NCBI RefSeq assembly: GCF_009828115.1
Contig: NZ_WTYL01000001.1
Coordinates: forward strand, 558,001-622,000
Reading direction: 5' to 3'
DNA from: Allopontixanthobacter sediminis
Lineage (GTDB): Bacteria; Pseudomonadota; Alphaproteobacteria; Sphingomonadales; Sphingomonadaceae
DNA length: 64,000 nucleotides
Shown here: one piece after another, positions 46,111-54,743 of the stretch
Numbering within the stretch: the first letter of the stretch is position 1
Layout of the letters: the number at the start of each line of letters is the position of its first letter
Translations under genes and position numbers: made by a program
Notes under the pieces: model-generated
Told to the model about the DNA's origin: nothing
Databases searched by the model: none
What the model saw: only the letters and a program-made list of their open reading frames with translations

Positions 46111-46143
46111 TGCAACACCCGCGCGCGCCGTCATGGTGCGGCG

Positions 46144-47058
46144 ATGGACAATCTGACCCATTCGCTCGTCGGGGCGCTGCTCGGACAGGCGGGGCTGAAA
46201 CGCAAGACCGGGCTGGCGATGCCCGCGCTGATTATCGGCGCGAATTTGCCCGATGTGGACGCGGCGTGCTTCTTCTGGCTCGACGGGGTGGAGCATCTCG
46301 GGTTCCGGCGCGGGATCACGCATGGTCCGCCTGCGCTCGTGCTGCTGCCGCTGATATTGGCGGGGCTGCTGTATGGCTTCGACCGCTGGCAGGCCAAACG
46401 CGGGAAGCGGCCCGAGGGACGCCTGCCGGTCAGCTTCAAATGGCTGTTCCTGCTGAGCTTTCTAGGCTGCCTGACGCATCCCGCGCTCGACTGGCTCAAC
46501 GTCTACGGCATCCGCCTGCTGGAGCCGTTTTCGAGCCAGTGGTTCTATAGCGACACGCTGTTCATCATCGACGTGTGGCTTTGGGCGCTGATGGGCTTCG
46601 CCGTGTGGTTTTCGGTCCGGAAGGAGAAGCGGGGCGGGGAGTGGATGAAGCCTGCGCGGATCGCGATGGCGGTGGCGCTGGGGTATATTGGGGTGAACTG
46701 GGTAAACACACAAATGGTCGTTCTGCACGATCCATCGCTTGACGATCCGATTCTCAGCCCAAAGCCTTTTGTGTCTTGGGAGAGGGAGGCAATTCAGGAT
46801 AATCGCGACGGATCATTTTCAATTGACGGCAAGGCAGTTGGTGATGCGGGGCTGTGGCGTAATTGTGATTGGGCGTCGTTGCGCCGGTCCAATAAGCAAA
46901 TCGAAGCCTTCCTCTTCTGGTCGCGCGCGCCCTTTGCCGAACGGCAGCCGGACAATTCGGTGATCCTCCGCGATGCGCGCTATTACGATCAGCGGGCGCG
47001 GGACCGGTTCTCCGTCGCGCTGCCCGATGTGAGGTGCTTGCCGCTTACCCAAAAGTAA
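46144..47058 (+). CDS. YdjM-like membrane metal-dependent hydrolase (DUF457 family)
   Basis: The 304-residue protein starts MDNLTHSLVGALLGQAGLKRKTG, a hallmark of the YdjM/DUF457 membrane hydrolase family. Metal-ligand-like residues are THS near the start, NLPDVDA, FRRGITHGP and LTHPALDWLN. Four hydrophobic helices are visible (about 22-40, 60-80, 97-115, 133-155, with one more near 180). The C-terminal third is soluble and encoded by DNA (46690-46860) that is visibly lower in G+C than the first part. ATG 46144 is chosen because the terminator of the preceding gene occupies the upstream open frame. Confidence 0.82.
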   Translation: MDNLTHSLVGALLGQAGLKRKTGLAMPALIIGANLPDVDAACFFWLDGVEHLGFRRGITHGPPALVLLPLILAGLLYGFDRWQAKRGKRPEGRLPVSFKWLFLLSFLGCLTHPALDWLNVYGIRLLEPFSSQWFYSDTLFIIDVWLWALMGFAVWFSVRKEKRGGEWMKPARIAMAVALGYIGVNWVNTQMVVLHDPSLDDPILSPKPFVSWEREAIQDNRDGSFSIDGKAVGDAGLWRNCDWASLRRSNKQIEAFLFWSRAPFAERQPDNSVILRDARYYDQRARDRFSVALPDVRCLPLTQK

Positions 47059-47060
47059 TT

Positions 47061-47126
47061 CGTCATTGCGAGGAGCCGAAGGCGACGCGGCAATCCATGG
47101 ATTGCTTCGCTGCGCTCGCAATGACG
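47061..47126. repeat. Palindromic intergenic repeat (CGTCATTGCGAG type)
   Basis: CGTCATTGCGAG (47061-47072) and its exact complement (47115-47126) flank a centre with the palindrome GCAATCCATGGATTGC. It fills the 75-bp gap between two convergent genes. The outer arms resemble a class of small repeats I recall from many proteobacterial genomes. It may also act as a two-way terminator structure. Confidence 0.8.
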
Positions 47127-47133
47127 AGGAGGG

Positions 47134-47841
47134 TCACGTCTCCGCCGCGGCCTTCGCTGGCCGGTAAAACAGCGCCGAGGCGACGAACGCCCAGCCTGCA
47201 CCGCCGAGCCAGCCTGCAACCGCGTCGCTGGGGAAATGCACGCCGAGCATCACCCGGCTCCACGCCACCATCGCCGAAATGATCATCGCCGCAGCAATAA
47301 TTGTATACCGCACCGAATGCCGCCGGCTGATCGCGGCGAAGGCCAGCGCCATCGCAATATAGACCACCGCGGCGTTGAAGCTGTGTCCGCTGGGGAAACT
47401 CTCGCCGCCCGCTTCCATCAGATGCGGGACGATCTGGGGCCGCTCGCGCCCGACCAACCCCTTGACCGCGCTGTTGGCGATCCAGCCGCCCGCCACGGTC
47501 AGCGCGAACAGCACCGCCTCGCGCCGCAGATTGAGGAACAACAGCGCTGCCACTGCGCCGAGCGCAAACAGGTTGCGCAGGAACACGCCGCCCAGCGCCG
47601 TCGTGTCTCGGGTGAATTCCAGCACCCTGCCGGATCCGGCGTGCGCCGCCAGCAAGCCAAACTCGTCGAGGCTGCCCGTCCGGCCGGTCAGCACGGCCCA
47701 TGCGATGATGGCGAACCCGGCCCAGCAGACGGCCCCCGCAGTGAGCGCCTTTGCCGGACTGATCCGCCAGCCATGCGCGGACCGATGGCTGGTTTCAGGG
47801 GGCCGGTGCAGCACGGAGGCGGAAGGTTGGTCGGTCATCAC
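47134..47841 (-). CDS. PAP2-family membrane phosphatase
   Basis: The 235-residue integral membrane protein carries the three phosphatase motifs of the PAP2 family: K-x6-R-P in VKGLVGRERP, PSGH in ESFPSGHSFNAA and S-R-x5-H-x3-D in SRVMLGVHFPSD. About six hydrophobic segments are present. Such enzymes dephosphorylate undecaprenyl diphosphate, phosphatidate or lipid A; which one cannot be told here. It is divergent from the photolyase gene across 44 bp. Confidence 0.9.
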   Translation of the reverse strand: MMTDQPSASVLHRPPETSHRSAHGWRISPAKALTAGAVCWAGFAIIAWAVLTGRTGSLDEFGLLAAHAGSGRVLEFTRDTTALGGVFLRNLFALGAVAALLFLNLRREAVLFALTVAGGWIANSAVKGLVGRERPQIVPHLMEAGGESFPSGHSFNAAVVYIAMALAFAAISRRHSVRYTIIAAAMIISAMVAWSRVMLGVHFPSDAVAGWLGGAGWAFVASALFYRPAKAAAET

Positions 47842-47885
47842 GGAACGGCTAGCATGGCCGCCCGTTCATCGCCAAAGGGGTTTGC

Positions 47886-49277
47886 ATGGATACACCGCAA
47901 ATTGTCTGGTTGCGCCGCGACCTTCGCCTTGCCGACCAGCCCGCACTTTATGCCGCGGCGCAAATGGGGCCGGTGGTGCCGGTGTTCGTGCTCGATGACG
48001 CGGCGGCGGGGGATCACGCCTATGGCGGGGCATCGCGCTGGTGGCTGCATCATTCGCTGGCCTCGTTCGCCGCCGATCTGGCGAAGCACCATTCGAAGAT
48101 CGTGCTGCGGCGCGGGCATGCGGCGGAGCAATTGGCCGCGCTGTCGAAGGAACTCGGCGGCGCGCCAGTGCACGCCATTCGGCATTACGAGCCGTGGTGG
48201 CGTAAGGTGCAGGGCGCGCTGGCGAAGCAGGTCGACCTGCAACTGTACGATGGCAATTACCTGCTCCCGCCCGGCGCGGTCACCACCGGATCAGGCACGC
48301 CGTACAAGATCTACACCCCGTTTTCGAAAGCCGTGCTGGAACAGCTACCCCCGCGTGACGTCCTGCCGGTGCCCGACACTCTCTCCGCTCCGCCAAAATG
48401 GCCAGACAGCGACGATCTGGACGGTTGGAACTTGCTGCCAACCAAGCCCGATTGGGCGGGCGGCTTGGCCGACTTCTGGCACGTGGGCGAGGCGGCAGCG
48501 CATGATCGGCTGGAGGAATGGAAAGACCACGTTTCGGACTATGACGAGGCGCGCAACCTGCCGTCCAAGGATGGTTCCAGCCGCCTGTCCCCGCATCTCC
48601 ACTGGGGCGAGATTTCGCCCGTACAGGTGTGGCACGCGCTCAAGGGCCGCCGGGGCCAAGGCTGGGCAACCTACGAAAAGGAACTGATCTGGCGCGATTA
48701 TGCCCAGAACGTCATCTGCCAGTTCCCGAAATACGGGGTCGAGCCATACCGCGAGGGTTACGACGGGAATTTCTGGCGCAGTCCGGAACGCGGTCACCTG
48801 ATCGCGGATGACCTGGAGGCGTGGCAGCGGGGCCGCACGGGTTATCCCATCGTCGATGCGGGGATGCGGCAATTGTGGCAAACCGGGTGGATGCACAACC
48901 GGGTGCGGATGATCACCGCCAGCTTCATGATCAAGCACCTGCTGATCGACTGGACCTATGGCGAGCGGTGGTTCTGGGATTGCCTGGTGGATGCCGATTA
49001 CGGCAACAATTCGGTGAACTGGCAATGGACGTCCGGCACCGGAGTCGATTCGAACATGTTCGTGCGGATCATGGCGCCGCTCGGCCAGTCGGAGAAATTC
49101 AACGCCGCTGCCTATATCCGTGAATATGTGCCGGAACTGACGCATTTGAAGGACGCGGTGATCCACGATCCGGAGGAGCACGGCTGCCGCCCCGCGGACT
49201 ATCCCGCCAAGATCATCGCGCACCGCGAAGCGCGGGAACGCGCGCTGTCGACATATCGTGCGATGAAAGGCGAATAA
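47886..49277 (+). CDS. phrB: Deoxyribodipyrimidine photolyase (CPD class I)
   Basis: Photolyase repairs UV-induced cyclobutane pyrimidine dimers using blue light and FADH-. The 463-residue protein begins TPQIVWLRRDLRLADQPAL (antenna domain). The C-terminal FAD domain contains PHLHWGEISPVQVWHA, RTGYPIVDAGMRQLWQTGWMHNRVRM, and the strongly conserved IDWTYGERWFWDCLVDADYGNNSVNWQWTSGTG. Length is standard. Cryptochrome is unlikely given these complete photolyase motifs. The cyclopropane synthase gene follows after ten bases, so they may be co-transcribed. Confidence 0.95.
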   Translation: MDTPQIVWLRRDLRLADQPALYAAAQMGPVVPVFVLDDAAAGDHAYGGASRWWLHHSLASFAADLAKHHSKIVLRRGHAAEQLAALSKELGGAPVHAIRHYEPWWRKVQGALAKQVDLQLYDGNYLLPPGAVTTGSGTPYKIYTPFSKAVLEQLPPRDVLPVPDTLSAPPKWPDSDDLDGWNLLPTKPDWAGGLADFWHVGEAAAHDRLEEWKDHVSDYDEARNLPSKDGSSRLSPHLHWGEISPVQVWHALKGRRGQGWATYEKELIWRDYAQNVICQFPKYGVEPYREGYDGNFWRSPERGHLIADDLEAWQRGRTGYPIVDAGMRQLWQTGWMHNRVRMITASFMIKHLLIDWTYGERWFWDCLVDADYGNNSVNWQWTSGTGVDSNMFVRIMAPLGQSEKFNAAAYIREYVPELTHLKDAVIHDPEEHGCRPADYPAKIIAHREARERALSTYRAMKGE

Positions 49278-49287
49278 CTCGCGGACT

Positions 49288-50586
49288 GTGCACGACAGTT
49301 CGGATCGACCCTTGCCCGCCAAAGACCACCGCGCCATAGGGCTTTGGATGGTGGGCAAGACGTTCGATAGGGGAGAGGCCCTGCTGGCCGGCGCGGCGCG
49401 GTTCGAGCGCCGGTCCGGCGTGATTGCGCGCCTGATCGCGCCGCAACTGCACAAGATCCTCGACCGGATCGACCGCGGCCTCGAATACGGTTCGATCCGC
49501 GGCACCCTGCCCGATGGATCCACGCGGCTGTTGGGCGGGCGCAAACCGGGGTTTGAAACCGAGATTCACCTGCACGACTGGCGGGGCCTGATGCGATTGG
49601 CGACGAACGGGTCGATCGGCTGGTACCAGGCGTGGGAAGCGGGCGAATGGACCAGCCCCGATCCGGTGCCGGTGTTCGCCCTGTTCAATATCAACGCGGC
49701 TTCGCTGGGCGATACCGGGCGCGCCAAGGGGCCGTTCCGGATGCTCGCGCGGTTCGGTCATTGGCTCAACCGCAATTCGCGGGTCGGGGCGCAGCGCAAT
49801 ATCCAGGCGCATTACGATCTCGGCAACGATTTCTATGCCCAGTGGCTCGACCCGGCGATGAATTATTCCTCGGCGATCTTCGCGGACGGGGACAGCCTGG
49901 AAGACGCCCAGCGCCGAAAATGGGCGCGGTTGGCCGAACGGCTGGGGAACCCGGACACCGTGCTCGAGGTCGGTTGCGGCTGGGGAGGGTTGGCCGATCA
50001 CCTCGCAAAGCGCGGCGCGGCGGTCACCGCCATCAGCCTGTCGGACGAACAACTGGCGTGGGCGCGGCAGCGTCAGGCCCCCTCGATCGATTTCCGCAAG
50101 CAGGATTACCGCGACGTGGCGGGCCAGTTTGACGCGATCGTCAGCGTCGAAATGGTCGAAGCGGTCGGCCGCGAATACTGGCCCAGCTACTTCGATTGCA
50201 TCGCGAAAAATCTGAAGCCCGGCGGGCGCGCGGCGATCCAGTACATCTCCATGGCGGACTGGATGTTCGAGGATTACGCCCGCAGTGCCGATTTCATCCA
50301 GGCCTATATCTTTCCCGGCGGCCTGCTGATCCGTACCAGCGAGTTCCAGCGGCTCGCCGCAGAGCGCGGACTGGTGTGGGAAGACCAGCAGGATTTCGGG
50401 CTGGACTATGCCGAAACGCTCAAGATCTGGCGGAAAAATTTTGACGCCGCCGTATCCGAAGGGCGACTGCCGGCTGGATTCGACGAGCGGTTTACCCGGC
50501 TGTGGCGGTATTACCTGATGTATTGCGAAGGCGGCTTTCGCGGCCGCGGCATTGACGTGCATCAGGTGACGCTGGTGAAGCCCTAG
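49288..50586 (+). CDS. cfa: Cyclopropane-fatty-acyl-phospholipid synthase family methyltransferase
   Basis: Enzymes of this family add a methylene bridge to unsaturated acyl chains of membrane lipids with SAM. The 432-residue protein (GTG 49288; ATG 49348 is an alternative that shortens it by 20 residues) has an N-terminal lipid-binding domain (GWYQAWEAGEWTSPDP), the family segment NIQAHYDLGNDFYAQWLDPAMNYSSAIF, SAM motif VLEVGCGWGGLADHLAKRG and VEAVGREYWPSYF. It follows the photolyase gene by ten bases, a pairing often seen in light- and stress-response clusters. Confidence 0.88.
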   Translation: MHDSSDRPLPAKDHRAIGLWMVGKTFDRGEALLAGAARFERRSGVIARLIAPQLHKILDRIDRGLEYGSIRGTLPDGSTRLLGGRKPGFETEIHLHDWRGLMRLATNGSIGWYQAWEAGEWTSPDPVPVFALFNINAASLGDTGRAKGPFRMLARFGHWLNRNSRVGAQRNIQAHYDLGNDFYAQWLDPAMNYSSAIFADGDSLEDAQRRKWARLAERLGNPDTVLEVGCGWGGLADHLAKRGAAVTAISLSDEQLAWARQRQAPSIDFRKQDYRDVAGQFDAIVSVEMVEAVGREYWPSYFDCIAKNLKPGGRAAIQYISMADWMFEDYARSADFIQAYIFPGGLLIRTSEFQRLAAERGLVWEDQQDFGLDYAETLKIWRKNFDAAVSEGRLPAGFDERFTRLWRYYLMYCEGGFRGRGIDVHQVTLVKP

Positions 50587-50611
50587 CCATTTCAAACGAG
50601 GAACCCAGACC

Positions 50612-51820
50612 ATGAAAACGCCGATCATCGCTGCGCTTACCGCCGTCCTGCTGTCCGGTTGTGCCTCGACGTATGCTTCCGATGCTAGGGGACCGATCGC
50701 GAGTGCCCCGGCAGCGGCGGCGACTTCGGACGTCGAATTGACGATGCCCCCGGTTGCACGGACCCCGGAAGACCAGAACGTGCTGTTCTGGAACACCGAG
50801 CAGCGCAGCGAGCGGTTCCGTGACATGGAAAACTGGTTTGCCGGCTATGAAGTCCCCGCAGCCGCAAAAGTGCGTGAACTCCCCGCCGGCGAGCCATTGC
50901 CTGCAGCCCTCGAAGCGCGCATCGCCGCGCTTGTCAAGGAAACCGGTGCAGCCGGGGTGATGGTACTGGAAGGCGGGAAGGTGCGGCACGAAACCTACGG
51001 CCTCGGCTTCGACGACACCCAGCGCTGGACAAGCTTTTCCGTCGCCAAGAGCTTCACCTCGACGTTGCTGGGTGCCGCAATCCGTGACGGCGATATCGCC
51101 AGTCTGCAGGACAGCGTTTCGAAATACATCCCTGAAATGGCGGGGACCCCGTACCAGGATGTCACGGTCGAGCAGCTTGCGACGATGACATCCGGTATCC
51201 GCTGGAACGAGGATTACAGTGACCCGAAAAGCGATGTCGCGCGGATGAGCGAGTATATCGGCGCGCCCGGGCAGGACGCGATAGTCAACCAGCTCAAAAC
51301 GCTACCGCGTGAGGCTCCGGCGGGCGAAAAGTGGGTCTACAAGACTGGCGAAACCAATTTGCTTGGCGTGCTGGTCGAACGCGCGACGGGGAAGAGCCTC
51401 GCCGCCTATGCCAAGGAAAAGATCGTCGATCCTGCCGGGTTCGAAGCGCCGATGTTCTGGATGGTCGAGCCATCGGGACGCAACATCGGCGGGTGCTGCC
51501 TGTCGCTCCGGCTGGCGGATTACGCGCGCATGGGCCAATTCGTGCTCGAAGGCGGGGGCGAAACGGTGCCCGATGGCTGGTTCGCGGAGGCGACTGCGCC
51601 GCAGGTGAAATTCGGGGATACCGGCTTCGGCTATGGCTACCAGTGGTGGACCTATCCGGCTGGAACCTACGGCGCTCAGGGAATTTTCGGGCAGGCGATC
51701 ACCATCGTCCCGCAGCGCGAGCTGGTGGTGGCGGTCGTATCCAACTGGCCGACCGCCACAACCCGGGATTACCGCGCCAAATGGCAGGCGGTGATCGCGG
51801 AGATCGCCGCCGCCCGGTAG
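50612..51820 (+). CDS. Serine hydrolase of the beta-lactamase/transpeptidase-like fold, lipoprotein
   Basis: The 402-residue protein has a lipoprotein signal with lipobox LLSGC (Cys17). The catalytic S-x-x-K is SVAK (143-146), the second motif is the Tyr in YKTGETNLLG, and a third region GYGYQWWTYPAG precedes GIFGQAITIVPQRELVVAVVSN. This arrangement resembles the class C-like esterases and 6-aminohexanoate-dimer hydrolases more than true beta-lactamases. Its substrate is unknown. It is convergent with the PilZ gene, three bases apart. Confidence 0.87.
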   Translation: MKTPIIAALTAVLLSGCASTYASDARGPIASAPAAAATSDVELTMPPVARTPEDQNVLFWNTEQRSERFRDMENWFAGYEVPAAAKVRELPAGEPLPAALEARIAALVKETGAAGVMVLEGGKVRHETYGLGFDDTQRWTSFSVAKSFTSTLLGAAIRDGDIASLQDSVSKYIPEMAGTPYQDVTVEQLATMTSGIRWNEDYSDPKSDVARMSEYIGAPGQDAIVNQLKTLPREAPAGEKWVYKTGETNLLGVLVERATGKSLAAYAKEKIVDPAGFEAPMFWMVEPSGRNIGGCCLSLRLADYARMGQFVLEGGGETVPDGWFAEATAPQVKFGDTGFGYGYQWWTYPAGTYGAQGIFGQAITIVPQRELVVAVVSNWPTATTRDYRAKWQAVIAEIAAAR

Positions 51821-51823
51821 AAT

Positions 51824-52177
51824 TCAGCAGGCGCCGCGGTAAACGGAGGTGCCCTGGTATTTCGACACGATGTTATCGTGCACGATCGGGTTCAGCAGTT
51901 CGGCGAAGGCGCAGCCGACCTGGCTGTTGTCCCACCAGATCACTTCGGCCTGGAGCGATTCGAGGCCAGGCAGGGTGAGCCAGCAGATCTGTCCCGGATG
52001 CATCCTGTTGATGGCCGATGCGGAGAAGCCGGAGATCGACAGATCGTTGACCACCGACTGGAACGCGCGCCCGCCCGATGCCCGGAGTTGGCCGGGTATC
52101 CTGAGCCTGGTGCGCGGCCCGCAGCGATCTTCCTGTGCGGCAACTTCGTAACGCTTGGTTATTTGTTCGAAGACCAT
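51824..52177 (-). CDS. Single-domain PilZ protein
   Basis: The 117-residue protein consists of one PilZ domain, a receptor module for cyclic di-GMP. The binding motifs are present: an Arg cluster in CGPRTRLRIPG and D-x-S-x-x-G in VVNDLSISGFSAS, followed by strands HPGQICWLTLPGLESLQAEVIWWDNSQVGCAF. ATG 52177 is chosen because GAGGGAA lies upstream and the product then begins just before the domain; an upstream in-frame ATG at 52219 would add 14 residues. It could read signals from the GGDEF-EAL protein in this window, but no direct link is visible. Confidence 0.87.
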   Translation of the reverse strand: MVFEQITKRYEVAAQEDRCGPRTRLRIPGQLRASGGRAFQSVVNDLSISGFSASAINRMHPGQICWLTLPGLESLQAEVIWWDNSQVGCAFAELLNPIVHDNIVSKYQGTSVYRGAC

Positions 52178-52289
52178 TGGACGAGTTCCCTCAAATTCGG
52201 GGCAAGGGTAGCTGGCCAAAGGGCGGAATTGTCCATCAGCCAGGCCAGAGGGTGACCTATGCTGCTTACGGAACAGTTGCCGAAACTGG

Positions 52290-53024
52290 TTACGAAGTTT
52301 TTACTACTTGCATCCGGTGCCCGGTCGGGAAGTCCTGCGACAGCAGCTCGACCAGTTGATCTCCAACGATTTCAGCGGGCTTGACGGTCTTTGGATCTTC
52401 GCCGGGATAGGCCTTGGCCCGCATCGCGGTGCGCGTTGCGCCGGGATCGACGATGGCGACTTTCACCCCGCCGATCTTCTCCACTTCCTGGCCGTAGCTG
52501 TCGAGCAGCGATTCGAACGCCGCCTTGGTCGCGCCGTAAGCCGCCCAATAGGCGCGCGGCTGCGAACCCACGCTGCTGGTCATCCCGATCACCCGGCCCT
52601 GGCCGCTTCGCTTGAGCAAGGGGTCGAATGCAGCCAATAGCGCCTGTGTTGCCAGCAGGTTAGTGGTGATCGCGGTGTTGAACTGTTTGGGTTCGATCTG
52701 CGTAACGGGTGTCAGGGTCGGCAGATAGGCCGCGGAAATGACGAGGATGTCGAGCTTGTCCCACCGGCTCGTGATGGCCGAGGCAAGCCGTGCGATCGAA
52801 TCGCCTTCGGTCAGGTCGAGCGGGGCGATGGTCGATTGGCCGCCAGCGGCGTGGATCGCGTCCTCGACCCCTTCCAGAGCGCGGACATCGCGGCCGGTCA
52901 GCACCACATGCGCGCCTGCCTGTGCCAGCGCGATCGCGCAGGCCGCGCCAATTCCTCGGCTGGAGCCGGTGACAAGTGCGACGCGGCCCTCCAGCGGGCG
53001 GTTATCCGGCAAATTTTCAGGCAT
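52290..53024 (-). CDS. Short-chain dehydrogenase/reductase downstream of purF
   Basis: The 244-residue SDR has TGSSRGIG near residue 20, the catalytic Ser in MTSSVGSQ and Tyr-x3-Lys in YGATKAAF, with ISAAYLP in place of the usual NNAG motif. That change, and the short C terminus, set it apart from the FabG type; the substrate is unknown. Its ATG shares one base with the purF TGA, so it is translated with purF although no functional link to purine synthesis is known. Confidence 0.88.
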   Translation of the reverse strand: MPENLPDNRPLEGRVALVTGSSRGIGAACAIALAQAGAHVVLTGRDVRALEGVEDAIHAAGGQSTIAPLDLTEGDSIARLASAITSRWDKLDILVISAAYLPTLTPVTQIEPKQFNTAITTNLLATQALLAAFDPLLKRSGQGRVIGMTSSVGSQPRAYWAAYGATKAAFESLLDSYGQEVEKIGGVKVAIVDPGATRTAMRAKAYPGEDPKTVKPAEIVGDQLVELLSQDFPTGHRMQVVKTS

Positions 53025-54490
53025 CAGGCGACCTTGTCGAAGGAAAGCTGGGCGTCCCTGGTCTCACGCTGGGCGAGGTCGGTCAGGGAGGTAGGGTAAT
53101 CGCCGGTGAAGCAGGCGTCGCAGAATTGCGGGCATTTGTCGTCCCGCTGCTTGGCGCCAACGGCACGGTACAGCCCGTCGATCGAGACAAAGGCCAGGCT
53201 GTCGGCTTTGATGAATTCGCGCATCGGTTCGATTTCCATCCGCGCAGCCAGCAGCTTCGAGCGTTCCGGCGTATCGACCCCGTAGAAGCAGCTGTGCGCG
53301 GTAGGCGGGCTGGCGACGCGGAAATGGACTTCCTTGGCGCCCGCTTCGCGCATCATCTCGACGATCTTGAGACTGGTGGTGCCGCGGACGATCGAATCGT
53401 CGATCAGCACGATCCGCTTGCCCTGGACCAGTGCGCGGTTGGCGTTGTGCTTGCGCTTGACGCTGGAATTGCGCGCGCCATCGGAGGGCTGGATGAACGT
53501 CCGCCCGACATAGTGGCTGCGGATGATACCGAGTTCGAACGGTACGCCCGATTGCTGCGCGTAACCGATGGCGGCAGGGACGCCGCTGTCGGGCACCGGA
53601 ATGACCAGGTCGACATCGGCGGGGCTTTCGATCGCCAGCTGTTCGCCGATCGCCTTGCGGACGGAATAGACCGACTGGCCGCCGAAGATCGAATCGGGGC
53701 GGCTGAAATAGACGTGTTCGAAGATGCACGGGCGGGGCGAATGGTTGCCGAACGGGCGCAGCGACTTGACCTTGCCCTCGAAATCCACCCGCACCAGTTC
53801 GCCGGCTTCGACTTCGCGGATGAATTCCGCGCCGATGGTGTCGAACGCCACGGTTTCGCTGGCGAAGATGATGCTGTCCCCCAGCTTGCCCATCACCAGC
53901 GGGCGGATACCCAGCGGATCGCGGCAGCCGATCATCCCTTCCGGCGTCATCACGATCAGGGAATAGGCGCCCTCAACCATCCGCAGCGCATCGACCAGCC
54001 GGTCGATCATCGTCGGATAGCGGCTGGTGGCGACGAGATGGATGATTACTTCGGTGTCGGACGTGGATTGGAAGATCGCGCCGCGGCTGACCAGTTCGCC
54101 GCGCAGCGTGCCGGCGTTGGAAATGTTGCCGTTATGCGCCACCGCGAACCCGCCCGAAGCCAGGTCTGCATACAGCGGCTGGACATTGCGCAGGCCCGCT
54201 CCGCCGGTGGTTGAGTAACGGACATGGCCCGCCGCCATGAAACCGGGCAGTTCCGCGATCGCTTCGCTCGACGAGAAATTTTCCGCGACGTGGCCGGTGC
54301 CGCGCCGGGTGTAGAATTCCTGCCCGTCGTAACTGGTGATCCCGGCCGCTTCCTGGCCGCGGTGCTGCAGGGCGTGGAGGCCCAGCGCGGTGATCGCGGT
54401 CGCGTCGGCGGCGTTGATAACGCCGAACACCCCGCATTCTTCGCGAAGCTTGTCACCATATTCATCGTGGAACGGGTCGGTAAAGTTCAT
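53024..54490 (-). CDS. purF: Amidophosphoribosyltransferase
   Basis: PurF makes 5-phosphoribosylamine from PRPP and glutamine, the first committed step of purine synthesis. The 488-residue protein begins with a propeptide of about 18 residues before the nucleophile Cys19 in REECGVFGV. The glutaminase domain (HALQHRGQEAAGI, RYSTTGG, NGNISN) is followed by the phosphoribosyltransferase domain with the PRPP motif VLIDDSIVRGTTS. Four Cys expected to bind an Fe-S cluster in Bacillus-type enzymes are suggested by CFYGVDTPER and CPQFCDACFTGDYP near the end. ATG 54490 is chosen; further upstream frame is not conserved. Confidence 0.96.
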   Translation of the reverse strand: MNFTDPFHDEYGDKLREECGVFGVINAADATAITALGLHALQHRGQEAAGITSYDGQEFYTRRGTGHVAENFSSSEAIAELPGFMAAGHVRYSTTGGAGLRNVQPLYADLASGGFAVAHNGNISNAGTLRGELVSRGAIFQSTSDTEVIIHLVATSRYPTMIDRLVDALRMVEGAYSLIVMTPEGMIGCRDPLGIRPLVMGKLGDSIIFASETVAFDTIGAEFIREVEAGELVRVDFEGKVKSLRPFGNHSPRPCIFEHVYFSRPDSIFGGQSVYSVRKAIGEQLAIESPADVDLVIPVPDSGVPAAIGYAQQSGVPFELGIIRSHYVGRTFIQPSDGARNSSVKRKHNANRALVQGKRIVLIDDSIVRGTTSLKIVEMMREAGAKEVHFRVASPPTAHSCFYGVDTPERSKLLAARMEIEPMREFIKADSLAFVSIDGLYRAVGAKQRDDKCPQFCDACFTGDYPTSLTDLAQRETRDAQLSFDKVA

Positions 54491-54743
54491 GATTCGGGTC
54501 GCAAGTAGCGCCTCCGGTATAGGGCCGGGACATTGTCCCGTGCATGGTGCGCTCAATGGCGATGTTGCAGTCAGATTACAACCCGCAGCAAACATGAAGA
54601 AACCTTATTTCGGGCTCCCTGATGCCAATCGGATACCGAGAGGATACAGGTATGAGGCAGGGATTTCATTGCAGCGAAAGGAAAGCCTGCCTAAACGGCT
54701 GGCAGAATAACCGTCCCCTCGGGCCAACCCGCCCGGCAATCCA

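Noticed and set aside
50612-51820. Second beta-lactamase
   Set aside because: It has the S-x-x-K motif and fold, but the Tyr and C-terminal motifs fit esterase/oligomer-hydrolase relatives better, so no antibiotic role is claimed.
54594-54710. Small frame (38 codons) between purF and lolC
   Set aside because: It begins MKKPYFGLP but has no convincing ribosome binding site and no recognisable sequence; the 253-bp gap more likely carries two promoters.
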